Below, in pieces: positions 1 to 7,588 of a stretch of DNA of 64,000 bases. This DNA comes from Marinobacter halophilus (GTDB taxonomy: Bacteria; Pseudomonadota; Gammaproteobacteria; Pseudomonadales; Oleiphilaceae), in the NCBI RefSeq assembly GCF_003007685.1, contig NZ_PXNN01000017.1, positions 843,858 through 907,857 of the forward strand. Reading direction: 5' to 3'. The position numbers and the translations under genes were made by a program. Within the stretch, counting starts at the first letter, position 1; the number at the start of each line of letters is the position of its first letter. The notes beneath the pieces were generated by a model. That model searched no databases, had not been told where the DNA came from, and was given only the letters and a program-made list of their open reading frames with translations.

Positions 1-383
1 GGGCTTTCGCCATCTTCCGGTTTTTCTCGTGCTGTGGTCTTCGGTAACTGGATAGATGCAGGCTCGGACGCGGGCTGGTCGATAAATACCGACGGGAGAG
101 AAGGCGCCTCCACTTCCTGATTCTCTGCCTGCGCTTCCTTTTGCTCGCCGGTGCCAAAGATCTCTAAAGCGCCCCAGATTATGCCCCCCACCACCAGAAA
201 CAATACGAAGAGAGCAGCAAAGATGCGCCCCCAAAGAAACACAACAATCTCTTGGGGTTCCGCGGGCTCGGGTAGACGGGAGGACTTACCTGAAAACCGT
301 TGATCTTGCGGTATCGATGTTTTCACCAGTCGTTCTTCCTTGAAGCGGGCAATAGTTGGTTTGAATATGCACAACCGCTTCAC
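1..383 (-). CDS. Single-pass membrane protein, C-terminus beyond window edge
   Basis: An open frame runs leftward off the window. From a GTG at 383 it reads VKRLCIFKPTIARFKEERL, then a charged stretch, then one clear membrane segment (FAALFVLFLVVGGIIWGAL, about 220-165), then a long Pro/Glu/Gln-rich linker. This is the layout of a cytoplasmic tail, one helix and a periplasmic linker leading to a domain not present here. A decayed DUF2914-like fragment lies just upstream (432-483), so the missing domain could be DUF2914, but that is only a guess. The start is uncertain because no good ribosome site precedes the GTG and the frame stays open upstream. Confidence 0.55.
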   Translation of the reverse strand, partial: MKRLCIFKPTIARFKEERLVKTSIPQDQRFSGKSSRLPEPAEPQEIVVFLWGRIFAALFVLFLVVGGIIWGALEIFGTGEQKEAQAENQEVEAPSLPSVFIDQPASEPASIQLPKTTAREKPEDGES

Positions 384-431
384 GTTACCGATTGCGAAGG
401 TGCTAGGCGAAAAAAGGGAAGCTTGCCAGTA

Positions 432-575
432 CGGGAGACAAAATCTTTAGAAAATACACTATAGCAAACTCCTGCACACACGAGGTGGCGGTACCATAAT
501 TATCGGAGATGATTTGTTTTGCCAAGACGAGATGGGCAAAGCCGAGCTGGCTTCGACGCGGCGGTGAGGCTCGCC
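432..575. repeat. Dispersed repeat copy A (two blocks)
   Basis: Bases 432-483 match 5741-5792 with about seven differences in 52, and 556-575 match 5792-5811 almost exactly. The blocks are contiguous in the 5.8 kb copy but separated by about 72 bases here. On the minus strand the first block encodes QEFAIVYFLKILSP, the equivalent of HEFAIVYFLRIVSP at the start of the DUF2914-like fragment at 5430-5786. It is therefore a stump of the same gene family and not only a non-coding repeat. Confidence 0.6.
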
Positions 576-766
576 CCAGGCAAGAAGACGGTTTGCTGTT
601 TTGATCCCTCTGGGTTCTTCAGTAAGGCATTCAGTGTGCCGCAGATTGAGGAATAGTAAAGCCCAGGGAGGATCTGGGCATTACGGTCTCCTACTGGGAA
701 AGCCTTGAAGCCATCAGCAACGGGAAGAAGAGCGCTGAGCACCAAGAGGCCCAGCGCCTTGGCCAT
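500..766 (-). CDS. Possible small exported protein, unknown
   Basis: An 88-codon frame begins MAKALGLLVLSALLPVADG, which resembles a signal peptide. The remainder has no motif I recognise. Its C-terminal part runs through the dispersed repeat block (556-575), where it reads ASLTAA, and ends inside the insertion that splits that repeat. It may be an intact small gene or the start of a broken one whose tail was replaced. The frame is the only support. Confidence 0.3.
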   Translation of the reverse strand: MAKALGLLVLSALLPVADGFKAFPVGDRNAQILPGLYYSSICGTLNALLKNPEGSKQQTVFLPGASLTAASKPARLCPSRLGKTNHLR

Positions 767-840
767 CAGCAGTGGTATTCCAGTTTTCGGGTCCGGATCG
801 CAAAAGTCGAGCGCGAATACGGCCTGTAGCTCCCACCGAT

Positions 841-1275
841 TCAGCGGATGATCATATTGGTCGCGGTCGCGTGGGCATAGAGCTTACCCGACTCATCCCG
901 AATGGTGCCCTCGGAGATGATCAACGAACGCCCCACGTTAATGACCTTGCCTTCGGCAATCATCTTGGTCTCAAACGGTATGGGCCGGCACATCTTGATA
1001 TTGAGATCGGTGGTGCCATAGCCCTCACCTGCCTGCAGCACCGTATGGCTGGCACATCCGGTTACCGAATCCAGAACCGTCGCGGCGAACCCGCCGTGCA
1101 CCCCGCCCAGGGGGTTGGTATGGCTGGCATCGGCGGTGGCAATGAAGACTACCCGGCCCTCTTCCACCTCAGTGGGTTGCATGGGGATGGTCTTGGCGAT
1201 GCCGGGCGTGGGAAATAGCCCTTCGGCAAAGGCTTGCATGATTTCAAGGCCGGTCATTATTCTGGGATCTGTCAT
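841..1275 (-). CDS. PaaI family hotdog thioesterase
   Basis: This 144-residue protein has the length and pattern of single-hotdog PaaI/YdiI-type thioesterases, which hydrolyse acyl-CoA or aryl-CoA thioesters in the cytoplasm. The signature NPLGGVHGGFAATVLDS (about residues 54-70) contains the conserved HGG turn before the central helix, and strand segments follow (TTDLNIKMCRPIP, GKLYAHATATNMII). It lies 41 bases downstream of the PF10118 hydrolase gene on the same strand, so the two are probably cotranscribed, with the HxlR regulator divergent from them. The substrate cannot be read from the sequence. A second, less similar PaaI-type gene occurs at 41850-42266. Confidence 0.85.
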   Translation of the reverse strand: MTDPRIMTGLEIMQAFAEGLFPTPGIAKTIPMQPTEVEEGRVVFIATADASHTNPLGGVHGGFAATVLDSVTGCASHTVLQAGEGYGTTDLNIKMCRPIPFETKMIAEGKVINVGRSLIISEGTIRDESGKLYAHATATNMIIR

Positions 1276-1316
1276 GTCTCAAACGCTCTCTTTTGATTTC
1301 AGTGTAAAGACCCACT

Positions 1317-2168
1317 TCAATGGGTCCCGGTGCTGTCCGCAACTAATCCGGTAATCTGCTTGGCTTGCGCCACCACCTCGGATACATCGACGTCATTGGG
1401 ATGGAAGTCAAAACGATAGTATGCGAGGAACTGGGGTATGAATTCCTTGTAGTGTTGGCCGGCAAACTTAATGAATCGCCGCCAGGTGGTCCCGTTGAGC
1501 AATTGCTTGTCACGTTTCATCAGTACGACGTGATAAACCGTACTCATCACCGTGATCATTGCGAGGCTGAACGTGTAAATCGCCACTCGCGGTACATAGG
1601 CGCCCAATCCCTTTCCATATAGGTGCTGATACATATCGAACGCGACGGCTTTGTGCTCGGTTTCTTCGATGCTGTGCCAGAGCCAGAGATTGCGGATGGT
1701 GTCATCCCGCATGAGCTGATAGGTACTCCGCATCATGGTTTCCACCAGCACTGCGGTGTAATGCTCCAGCCCCACCGTAACCAGCAAGTTCCACTTTTTC
1801 GGAAACAACGATTCTATGGTTTTCAGTACCATGCCCGTGGCGCGCTCCAGCGACTCTGGGTCCAACCCGTAGCGCTGTGCGCTCTCGTGAAAGGCGTGGT
1901 GCTCCTTTGAATGCATTGCTTCCTGGCCAATGAAAGCACCAATATCCCGGTCCAGCCTGCGGTTATCCTGAATATCGGTGCGCAGGGCTCGTACCGAGCG
2001 CACGAAATAGGATTCCCCTTCTGGGAACAGCGTGGAAAGCCCGGTGAAGTAGTGGGTCAGGGATGGCTCGTTATCGCACCAATACTGGGGCATTTCCTCA
2101 AAGTCATAATCCATGCGACGAACAGGGAAAGACGCTTTCGGTTTTGCTTCTACTCTAGCGTTAGCCAT
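1317..2168 (-). CDS. Predicted metal-dependent hydrolase, PF10118 family
   Basis: This 283-residue protein fits the PF10118/COG3687 family of putative metal-dependent hydrolases with a ferritin-like helical fold. Metal-ligand candidates are visible as spaced Glu/His clusters: EAMHSKEHHAFH (about residues 84-95), EHYTAVLVE (about 135-143) and EETEHKAVAFD (about 168-178). A short hydrophobic stretch (VAIYTFSLAMITVMS) may be membrane-associated. The biochemical role of the family is not established. It is the first gene of a likely two-gene unit with the downstream thioesterase. The promoter region, shared with a divergent HxlR regulator, carries a clear inverted repeat. Confidence 0.8.
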   Translation of the reverse strand: MANARVEAKPKASFPVRRMDYDFEEMPQYWCDNEPSLTHYFTGLSTLFPEGESYFVRSVRALRTDIQDNRRLDRDIGAFIGQEAMHSKEHHAFHESAQRYGLDPESLERATGMVLKTIESLFPKKWNLLVTVGLEHYTAVLVETMMRSTYQLMRDDTIRNLWLWHSIEETEHKAVAFDMYQHLYGKGLGAYVPRVAIYTFSLAMITVMSTVYHVVLMKRDKQLLNGTTWRRFIKFAGQHYKEFIPQFLAYYRFDFHPNDVDVSEVVAQAKQITGLVADSTGTH

Positions 2169-2181
2169 GGCACAACTCCTT

Positions 2182-2254
2182 AGGTTCTAAAAAGGAACTT
2201 ACGAGCCGAATGCTATGGGATGGCAGAATTGGGGTCCATTCTTTTTTAGAACCT
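2182..2254. promoter_or_regulatory. Inverted repeat in divergent promoter (likely HxlR operator)
   Basis: AGGTTCTAAAAAG (2182-2194) and CTTTTTTAGAACCT (2241-2254) are inverted copies about 46 bases apart, between the PF10118 gene and the HxlR regulator gene. HxlR-type regulators bind as dimers near their own promoters and those of divergent genes, so these are plausible paired operators. This is inference from position and symmetry. Confidence 0.5.
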
Positions 2255-2320
2255 GATAACATTTTGTCCCGATCTGGACGATACGACGTGACGGTCTGGC
2301 AACCACTGGGGAGAAGCTTT

Positions 2321-2803
2321 ATGAAATGGCATGAACTTGGAGACATGAGCTGCCCAGTTGCCCGCAGTCTTGCCATCCTGGGCGACAGATGGACCCTGCT
2401 CATCATTCGCAACGCATTCATGAGAACACGGCGCTTTGAAGATTTTCAGAAACAGCTGGGCATTACCCGCCATTTGCTTTCGGATCGGCTGAACCGGCTG
2501 GTCGACAAGAATGTACTGAAAAAAGTGATGTATCAGGACAGCCCCAAACGCTATGAATATCGGCTGACCGAAGCGGGGCTGGCGCTCTATCCGGTGATTC
2601 TGGTACTGACCCAGTGGGGAAATACCTGGCTTAATGAGAAAGGGGAGCACCCACCTCTAGAGCTGGTGCACGAACCCTGTGGCCACAAAACCGACTCACA
2701 ACTGCGCTGCTCGGAATGTGGCGAAGCGCTCCACGCCAAGGATATGATCCCGGTGATGGACGAAGCGGCGCAATTGCCCTCCTCTCGTCGCGACATCCTC
2801 TAG
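2321..2803 (+). CDS. HxlR family transcriptional regulator
   Basis: This protein of about 160 residues has a HxlR-type winged helix. It begins with the typical CPVARSLAILGDRWTLLIIR, then the helix-turn-helix RFEDFQKQLGITRHLLSDRL and a wing ending RYEYRLTEAGLALYPV. The C-terminus adds a cysteine pattern (HEPCGH, LRCSECGEAL) that could bind zinc and is common in this subgroup. ATG 2321 was chosen because GGGGAG lies just upstream; the frame is open further upstream but lacks a better site. It is divergent from the hydrolase/thioesterase pair and probably controls it. Confidence 0.85.
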   Translation: MKWHELGDMSCPVARSLAILGDRWTLLIIRNAFMRTRRFEDFQKQLGITRHLLSDRLNRLVDKNVLKKVMYQDSPKRYEYRLTEAGLALYPVILVLTQWGNTWLNEKGEHPPLELVHEPCGHKTDSQLRCSECGEALHAKDMIPVMDEAAQLPSSRRDIL

Positions 2804-2883
2804 GGCTCTGAACTCAAGCGTCTCAAGGGTGGGACGGGGCGTTGGCTGAGGGTCTGGCTCAGGTATAGGTCAGCAACGAGGGC

Positions 2884-3120
2884 GTGTGGGTATATAACCA
2901 GCTAGGTGACGGCAGTGTATTTGACCGGGTCATTGTCGCGACCCAGGCCAATAAGCTGGGCTTTCTGGATGACAGCCAGTTCCGGGAAGAACGGGAAATA
3001 CTGGAAAATATCGGGTTCGATGCAGGCGAGCTGTTTACGGCCACCAAGCCATACATCGAAGATGTTTTAGGTGCTCTGCTAATGGGCGCGTTTCCGCTCA
3101 TCAAAAACTACGTATGGTGA
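2884..3120 (+). pseudogene. Mosaic remnant: FAD-oxidoreductase piece fused to desaturase pieces
   Basis: The frame carries VFDRVIVATQANKLGFLDD, which resembles the interior of FAD-dependent amine-oxidase-like proteins. From 3028 it switches to ELFTATKPYIED, matching ELLAATKPYVEG of the desaturase at 23791. It then jumps to MGAFPLIKNYVW, matching VGAFPMMTARMW further into that desaturase. The nucleotide match at 3028-3061 against 23863-23896 is strong. The first junction falls on GAGCTG, which both parents could share. There is no proper start and none of the parent domains is complete, so a functional protein is unlikely. Confidence 0.6.
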
Positions 3121-3219
3121 CCTAACGGGAAGCCTCCTGCTGACCACTCACGCTCCAAACGCTCTGAACCAGCAGGTAGCAACCGTTGAACATGGATGCT
3201 GCAAAACTGTACTTCAAAC

Positions 3220-4833
3220 CTAATCTCCGCAGCCACCCCGAATCCTCTCGCACTGCTGCTGCCCACCGTTGCGATCCGGATACGCCCGAGCCGAGTGGTA
3301 ATGAAAACTCATCCTGTCTGCCGCACCCACTCGCGCGTCATCAATCAGCCGTTCATCCGCATCTTCGTAGCCAGGCTCGCCTGCGACCTTTAACCAACGA
3401 TCAAACCACGCAACGGTATAATGAGTGATGGAGGGTCTGCCCCATCCACCTGAGCAGGCGTTCCCGGACACATCCGGGCACCAGGAGGTGGCAGGAAATT
3501 GCGGCAACAGGGAGAAATCAAAGTGTGTCGTGCCCTGAAAACCGAGCGTGTAAACCGGAACATCGGCGGCTTTCCAGACCTCGAACGCGACCTTGCCTCC
3601 ATCCGGATCAGGTGGAACCAGGTAGGGAGCTGGCAGGAATCCATAGTCAGCAAAAAACGACATGGCCGGCACCCTGGGCGCGAATTCCGGGAGAATGCCC
3701 TGGGTGATGGCCAGCAGCATGACGTCGTAAAGCGGGGCCGGTAGCTGCAGATTCGAGGCCGTTGTCAGGCCCTGTCCCGTGGGGGTGACCAGACTGTCCC
3801 AGGCGATCACCGCATCCACCGGATTATCCTCATCCATCAGCCCGGGCCAGGGCTCTGCGCCCGGTGCGCCGTAGCCCTGAACCACCGATACACCGATCGC
3901 TCCTAGCGAGTGCCCGGCAATGCCTAGCCGAGAATGATCCAGGCGGGACCATTCGGGGTTATAGTCGAACACGTCGGTAGGCGTTGATCTCCCGCAAGCT
4001 TGCGAATGCGGGTAATGCTGGTCGGGCGTGGACCGGAAGAAATCAATAGCGTCTACCTGCCCTTCCCAGAAGACTTTGGGGTTCAGGTTACTGCCCTGCT
4101 CTAGCAGCGGGGTTTGAAAATCCGAACGACCCTGCCCCCTTGGATCATAGGTCAACACGGCATACCCGGCCCTGACCAGCGCTTGTGTCGCCCAGCTGTA
4201 GGCGGTTTGCGGCGCTTGCACAGAGCCGTTGGTGATAACAATGGTCGGCACCGGGTTGTCCGCAGCCGCGTGTTTTGGCACCCAAACAGTACCTGACAAT
4301 CGGGCGCATTCCCGGTCATAAAACACCACATCGGTGACATCCGCTTCGCTCTGATAGAAGCCTTTTCCATCCGGCCCGTTTGCCTCGGGATAACGATACG
4401 GATCACCTGTGCAGGGCAGGCCATAGGTCGCGCACAAGGGTGTCAGCGGGGTGTTGAGCGACAGGGACAACAACCACGACGGATCCAGGATGGATCGCTG
4501 CACTAGATCGTCTACGTTGGAAAGCGTTTGCTCCAGGTACCGCCGCTGAAAAGGGATCGACACCTGCTCCGTTAATGCCCCCAGGGTTCTGGCGTAGTTG
4601 GTGGCCTCACAATCTGCCCACGCGGGACCGGGTGCGCTTGCCTCATCACAACGGGTGTCGAGGTTTTCCGGTATGGTCGGCACAAGGCGCTGAGGTGTGG
4701 ATGGCTCATCCGGCGCAACGGCGTCGTCTTCCAATACCGCCTGCGGCGGGCTCGGTTCCTCCGCCGCAGGCGAATCCGAACCACCACATCCCGCCACGGC
4801 CATCGCTGACAGTAAAAAAGCCCACCTCTTCAT
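3220..4833 (-). CDS. Exported lipoprotein, alpha/beta-hydrolase fold
   Basis: The N-terminus MKRWAFLLSAMAVAGC is a lipoprotein signal with a lipobox ending at Cys, followed by a Ser/Pro/Glu-rich linker. The body of this roughly 537-residue protein shows alpha/beta-hydrolase features: YDPRGQGRSDF in the region after strand 4, the nucleophile elbow GHSLGAIGV (about residue 310), AWDSL, and a late TTHFDFS histidine candidate. It is probably an outer-membrane or periplasmic esterase, lipase or peptidase-like enzyme of unknown substrate. ATG 4833 has AGAGGG eight bases upstream, better than the GTG at 4839. It is an intact gene between two patches of gene debris. Confidence 0.75.
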   Translation of the reverse strand: MKRWAFLLSAMAVAGCGGSDSPAAEEPSPPQAVLEDDAVAPDEPSTPQRLVPTIPENLDTRCDEASAPGPAWADCEATNYARTLGALTEQVSIPFQRRYLEQTLSNVDDLVQRSILDPSWLLSLSLNTPLTPLCATYGLPCTGDPYRYPEANGPDGKGFYQSEADVTDVVFYDRECARLSGTVWVPKHAAADNPVPTIVITNGSVQAPQTAYSWATQALVRAGYAVLTYDPRGQGRSDFQTPLLEQGSNLNPKVFWEGQVDAIDFFRSTPDQHYPHSQACGRSTPTDVFDYNPEWSRLDHSRLGIAGHSLGAIGVSVVQGYGAPGAEPWPGLMDEDNPVDAVIAWDSLVTPTGQGLTTASNLQLPAPLYDVMLLAITQGILPEFAPRVPAMSFFADYGFLPAPYLVPPDPDGGKVAFEVWKAADVPVYTLGFQGTTHFDFSLLPQFPATSWCPDVSGNACSGGWGRPSITHYTVAWFDRWLKVAGEPGYEDADERLIDDARVGAADRMSFHYHSARAYPDRNGGQQQCERIRGGCGD

Positions 4834-5128
4834 GCGCACATCCCTCTAATGTTTGTCATCAAATGCTGCCCACAAGATAGAGTGTTCAACACGAGCTGCC
4901 TTTGTCTCAAACGGTCGCAATGGTCGTTATTTGGGCCAAATGGCATTAGATAAACCGGGGCAGAATCTCAGAAGCTCAAGATGCGGAGACTTCTATTCAG
5001 TCGGTGGAACCTATCGATGGCAAGCTACCACTGGGGTTGTCACTGAAGCACACTGAGTTGAGCTGATTGGAGTTCACCCAGTCAGTTAGTTCGTTCAGAG
5101 TCTCCGTTTTTGCTCGTACATTTTCGAA

Positions 5129-5243
5129 TCAGGCGCGTCCAAGCAGATGGCGCGCCGTGTGGTCGTCTTCCGGGTACAAGGCAACACCTACGCTGAAGGA
5201 TATCAGCACCCTCTGGCCTTCCAGCACCATGGGCGCGGCCGGT
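5129..5243 (-). pseudogene. C-terminal fragment of a GGDEF (diguanylate cyclase) domain
   Basis: Read on the minus strand, this stretch gives APMVLEGQRVLISFSVGVA followed by LYPEDD and LLGRA, then a stop. SVGVALYPED is the hallmark of the last part of GGDEF domains. The GGDEF signature itself and everything before it are absent, and the usual ending after LLGRA is cut. The left joint is with the SnoaL-like fragment in another reading frame. It cannot encode a cyclase. Confidence 0.6.
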
Positions 5244-5392
5244 TGCCCCCGAGCATGTTTTCAACCACGGCGGCGTTATAGAAGGTCTCCACCGTGTGTA
5301 TTTTGTCATTCCGGACACGAAACCAGACCGCAAACTGTACGTCTCCGATCGGTTTAAAGTGGGCCTGGTAGTCCAGAATTGGAAAAACCGGG
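5236..5392 (-). pseudogene. 3' fragment of a SnoaL-like gene
   Basis: The frame reads ILDYQAHFKPIGDVQFAVWF and later VETFYNAAVVENMLGG, nearly the same as the C-terminal half of the intact SnoaL-like protein at 23266-23643 (ILDYQTHFKPIGDVRLAVWF, VEAFYNAAVVENMLGG). The N-terminal half is missing. After GGN the frame runs into GGDEF-derived sequence and a spurious stop. Upstream it abuts the DUF2914-like fragment. It is a truncated paralogue, not a working gene. Confidence 0.7.
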
Positions 5393-5429
5393 ACAGACTT
5401 ATTTTTGCTTGGGCCGAGGGACGAGCCCC

Positions 5430-5786
5430 ACAAAGTTTATTGAGGGAGGACTGAAAACGCCCCCCTTTGGCCAAAAGCTCGCCTTCCTCTGTGACCACCT
5501 CAACTCGCCAGTCTCCCAACATGTGCCGGTCGATATACTTGGCTGAGGATGCGCGCATGGGGTCAACCGACGGCCTGATTTCCACCCGCGCAACCCGTTC
5601 GTTCTCCAGGTACCAATCGTGGAAGTGCAACTGGCCTTTCATGCCTTGGATTTCGGTAAACAGGTAAATTCGAATCAGTCCGTCACTGTCCATCCGTAAA
5701 ACGTTCGGGATTTCGTCGATTGGCTCTTTTTCCTCCAGGCCGGGAGACACAATCCTTAAAAAATACACTATGGCAAACTCATGCAC
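5430..5786 (-). pseudogene. DUF2914-like domain fragment
   Basis: About 115 residues from GTG 5786 resemble the DUF2914 periplasmic domain: EEKEPIDEIPNV, IRIYLFTEIQGMKGQLHFH, DWYLENERVARVEI, and GDWRVEVVTEEGELLAKG. The usual N-terminal membrane helix is absent, and the downstream frame slides into the SnoaL remnant. The frame is also open upstream to a TAA near 5835 without a proper start. It is possibly the broken relative of the membrane protein at the left edge of the window. Confidence 0.55.
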
Positions 5787-5811
5787 GCACGGCGCGGCGG
5801 TGAGGCTCGCC
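5741..5811. repeat. Dispersed repeat copy B
   Basis: This is the contiguous version of the two blocks found at 432-483 and 556-575. It covers the first codons of the DUF2914-like fragment and the sequence just upstream (GCGCGGCGGTGAGGCTCGCC). Because it is uninterrupted, it probably represents the older arrangement and copy A the disrupted one. Confidence 0.55.
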
Positions 5812-5910
5812 TCGCTGCACCCGGTATCCCTTTAGAATCTTATCAATCAGGGCAGAGTTAGTTTCATGCCTTCTCACGTAACAAACCCGTAACAAGCCTG
5901 AAGCATAATC

Positions 5911-5922
5911 TGGTGTATACCA
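5911..5922. promoter_or_regulatory. AEP-regulon operator 1 (TGGTGTATACCA)
   Basis: TGGTGTATACCA is the core of a palindrome found five times in this locus. It ends directly at the ribosome site (AAGGAG) of the HAD phosphatase gene, so a bound repressor would block its transcription. The GntR/UTRA protein encoded at 15024-15752 is the likely ligand-responsive regulator. Confidence 0.7.
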
Positions 5923-5934
5923 AAGGAGTGCTAC

Positions 5935-6597
5935 ATGCTTGCAATTTTCGACCTGGATGAAACCCTGATTCGCGGGGACAGTTCGCACTTATTCACCGAA
6001 TTTCTCCGCGCTGAAGATATTGATGTTACCCCCGATTCCGAGGCCAGAGATAAAGCATTTATGAGGGCCTACACCCATGGCCAACTGGATCTCCAGGATT
6101 ACATGGAATACAGCCTGGCGCCTATGCGGGGTTGGCAACGGGGCCAGGTTGAAACGCTTATCGAGCGGTTTGTTACTGAAGTAATCCCTCCCCGAGTCCT
6201 TCCAACAGGGCAGGAGCGGGTTGCCTGGCACAAGGCCCAGGGGCACGATGTGTTAATTATCTCCGCAACGGGAGAACATCTGGTTACCCCCATCGCCCGG
6301 CACCTCGGCATTGATAACGACATAGGCGTTCAGGTGGAGTGGCACAACAACAATCTCAAGGGAACCATTGGAACCCGTCGCCCTTTCAGGGGCGGCAAAG
6401 TGTCTGCTCTCAAGGAGTGGATGGCAGCCCGATCAGCCAATCCGGAGAAAGTGTGGTTCTATTCGGATTCCCACAATGACCTTCCCCTTCTGAGCTCTGT
6501 GGACTATCCGGTTGCTGTGAACCCGGACCCGGTTCTGGAAGACTACGCCAGACGACAGGGCTGGCGTGTGCTTATTGATGACGTGACGCAGGCATGA
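5935..6597 (+). CDS. HAD superfamily hydrolase, subfamily IB (SerB-like)
   Basis: This 220-residue cytoplasmic phosphatase candidate has all HAD motifs: I, FDLDETLIRGD with nucleophile Asp6 and acid/base Asp8; II, IISATGEH; III, RGGKVSALKEW; IV, YSDSHNDLPLL. The helical cap and length fit the IB group (phosphoserine-phosphatase-like). ATG 5935 follows AAGGAG, and the palindromic operator 5911-5922 overlaps this start region. It is convergent with the EamA gene. Membership of the AEP regulon suggests a role in phosphonate or phosphoester catabolism. It is distinct from PhnX, which is also a HAD protein but from another subfamily. The substrate is unknown. Confidence 0.85.
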   Translation: MLAIFDLDETLIRGDSSHLFTEFLRAEDIDVTPDSEARDKAFMRAYTHGQLDLQDYMEYSLAPMRGWQRGQVETLIERFVTEVIPPRVLPTGQERVAWHKAQGHDVLIISATGEHLVTPIARHLGIDNDIGVQVEWHNNNLKGTIGTRRPFRGGKVSALKEWMAARSANPEKVWFYSDSHNDLPLLSSVDYPVAVNPDPVLEDYARRQGWRVLIDDVTQA

Positions 6598-6663
6598 CCC
6601 TCCGCCAGCTCAACCTCGCAAGATCGGAGCTCCGCCTTTGCTCCGTGAAAGCCAGGCCAACCA

Positions 6664-7569
6664 TCACCCCAGAACCACCAGCAGCAAGCCCGCAAGGATG
6701 GTCAGAACACCAAGGATCTTGGGCGTGTGCAACGGTTCCGCAAGAAAATACCAACCCAGTGCAACGCCGATAGGTATGCTGACCTGCCTGAAGGCCACTA
6801 CGTAGCTGACGTCATCAGCGTAGGCCATGGCCCACACGACCAGCGCGTAGGTTCCAAGGATCAACACCCCCGCTGCCATGGTACTGCGCCAGTTCGTGAC
6901 CAGTTCCCTTAAAAGCCGTCGTTCAGTCGCCTGCAGACCCAAGCCAAGGCTCAGCCACACCAAGGCTGACCACGCCTGGAGGATGACAAACACCAAAGCC
7001 ACTTCCGCATCCAGCGCGATGCCAGCCAGCAAGTCTCGCATTTGGTCCGTGGCGTTATCGTCGACGATCGAGTATCCGGCAGTACTGGCAGCCGCCAGGA
7101 GGGCAAACAGGGTTGCGAGGTTGCGGTAGTTGGCGAGGCGAAAGTCCCGGAGCCGTTGCATTGGCAGGATGATGCAGCCGCCCACTATCAGAACGATACC
7201 GGCAACGGCCGCACCGGTGATGGTTTCAGCCGTACCCAGGAACAGGGTTCCGACCAGCAGGATCAACAGGGGCGATGATCGCGCCAGCGGGTAGACCACC
7301 GACAGTTCGCCATGACGATAGGCTGCCGCCAGACAACTGAGATAGGTTGCCTGAAAAAAGCCGGTGGCAACCACCAACCACCAGATGCCCGAATCCAGTT
7401 CACGCAGCAGGGGGTGGTAATACACCAGCACCGGCAGGGTCAGGAGCGCGCCCCACAGGGTGCTATACCAGAAGAAAGCGCCGCTGGGGCTGACCTTCTT
7501 GCCAAACAGGTTCCAACCGGCGTGGGCGAGTGCGGACACCAGAACAATAATGATCGCCGTGGAGGTCAT
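6664..7569 (-). CDS. EamA/DMT-family membrane transporter
   Basis: This protein of 301 residues has about ten hydrophobic segments in two halves, as in EamA (drug/metabolite) transporters: AIIIVLVSALAHAGWNLFGK at the start, an internal repeat beginning near residue 150, and a C-terminal GVLTILAGLLLVVLG. It starts 20 bases after the AEP permease gene on the same strand, so it is probably the last gene of the importer operon. Members of this family export or import small metabolites. Its place here suggests handling of AEP, a by-product such as phosphonoacetaldehyde, or alanine formed by PhnW, but the sequence does not decide. Confidence 0.8.
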   Translation of the reverse strand: MTSTAIIIVLVSALAHAGWNLFGKKVSPSGAFFWYSTLWGALLTLPVLVYYHPLLRELDSGIWWLVVATGFFQATYLSCLAAAYRHGELSVVYPLARSSPLLILLVGTLFLGTAETITGAAVAGIVLIVGGCIILPMQRLRDFRLANYRNLATLFALLAAASTAGYSIVDDNATDQMRDLLAGIALDAEVALVFVILQAWSALVWLSLGLGLQATERRLLRELVTNWRSTMAAGVLILGTYALVVWAMAYADDVSYVVAFRQVSIPIGVALGWYFLAEPLHTPKILGVLTILAGLLLVVLG

Positions 7570-7588
7570 GCGGTTTCAGGCTGCCGGG

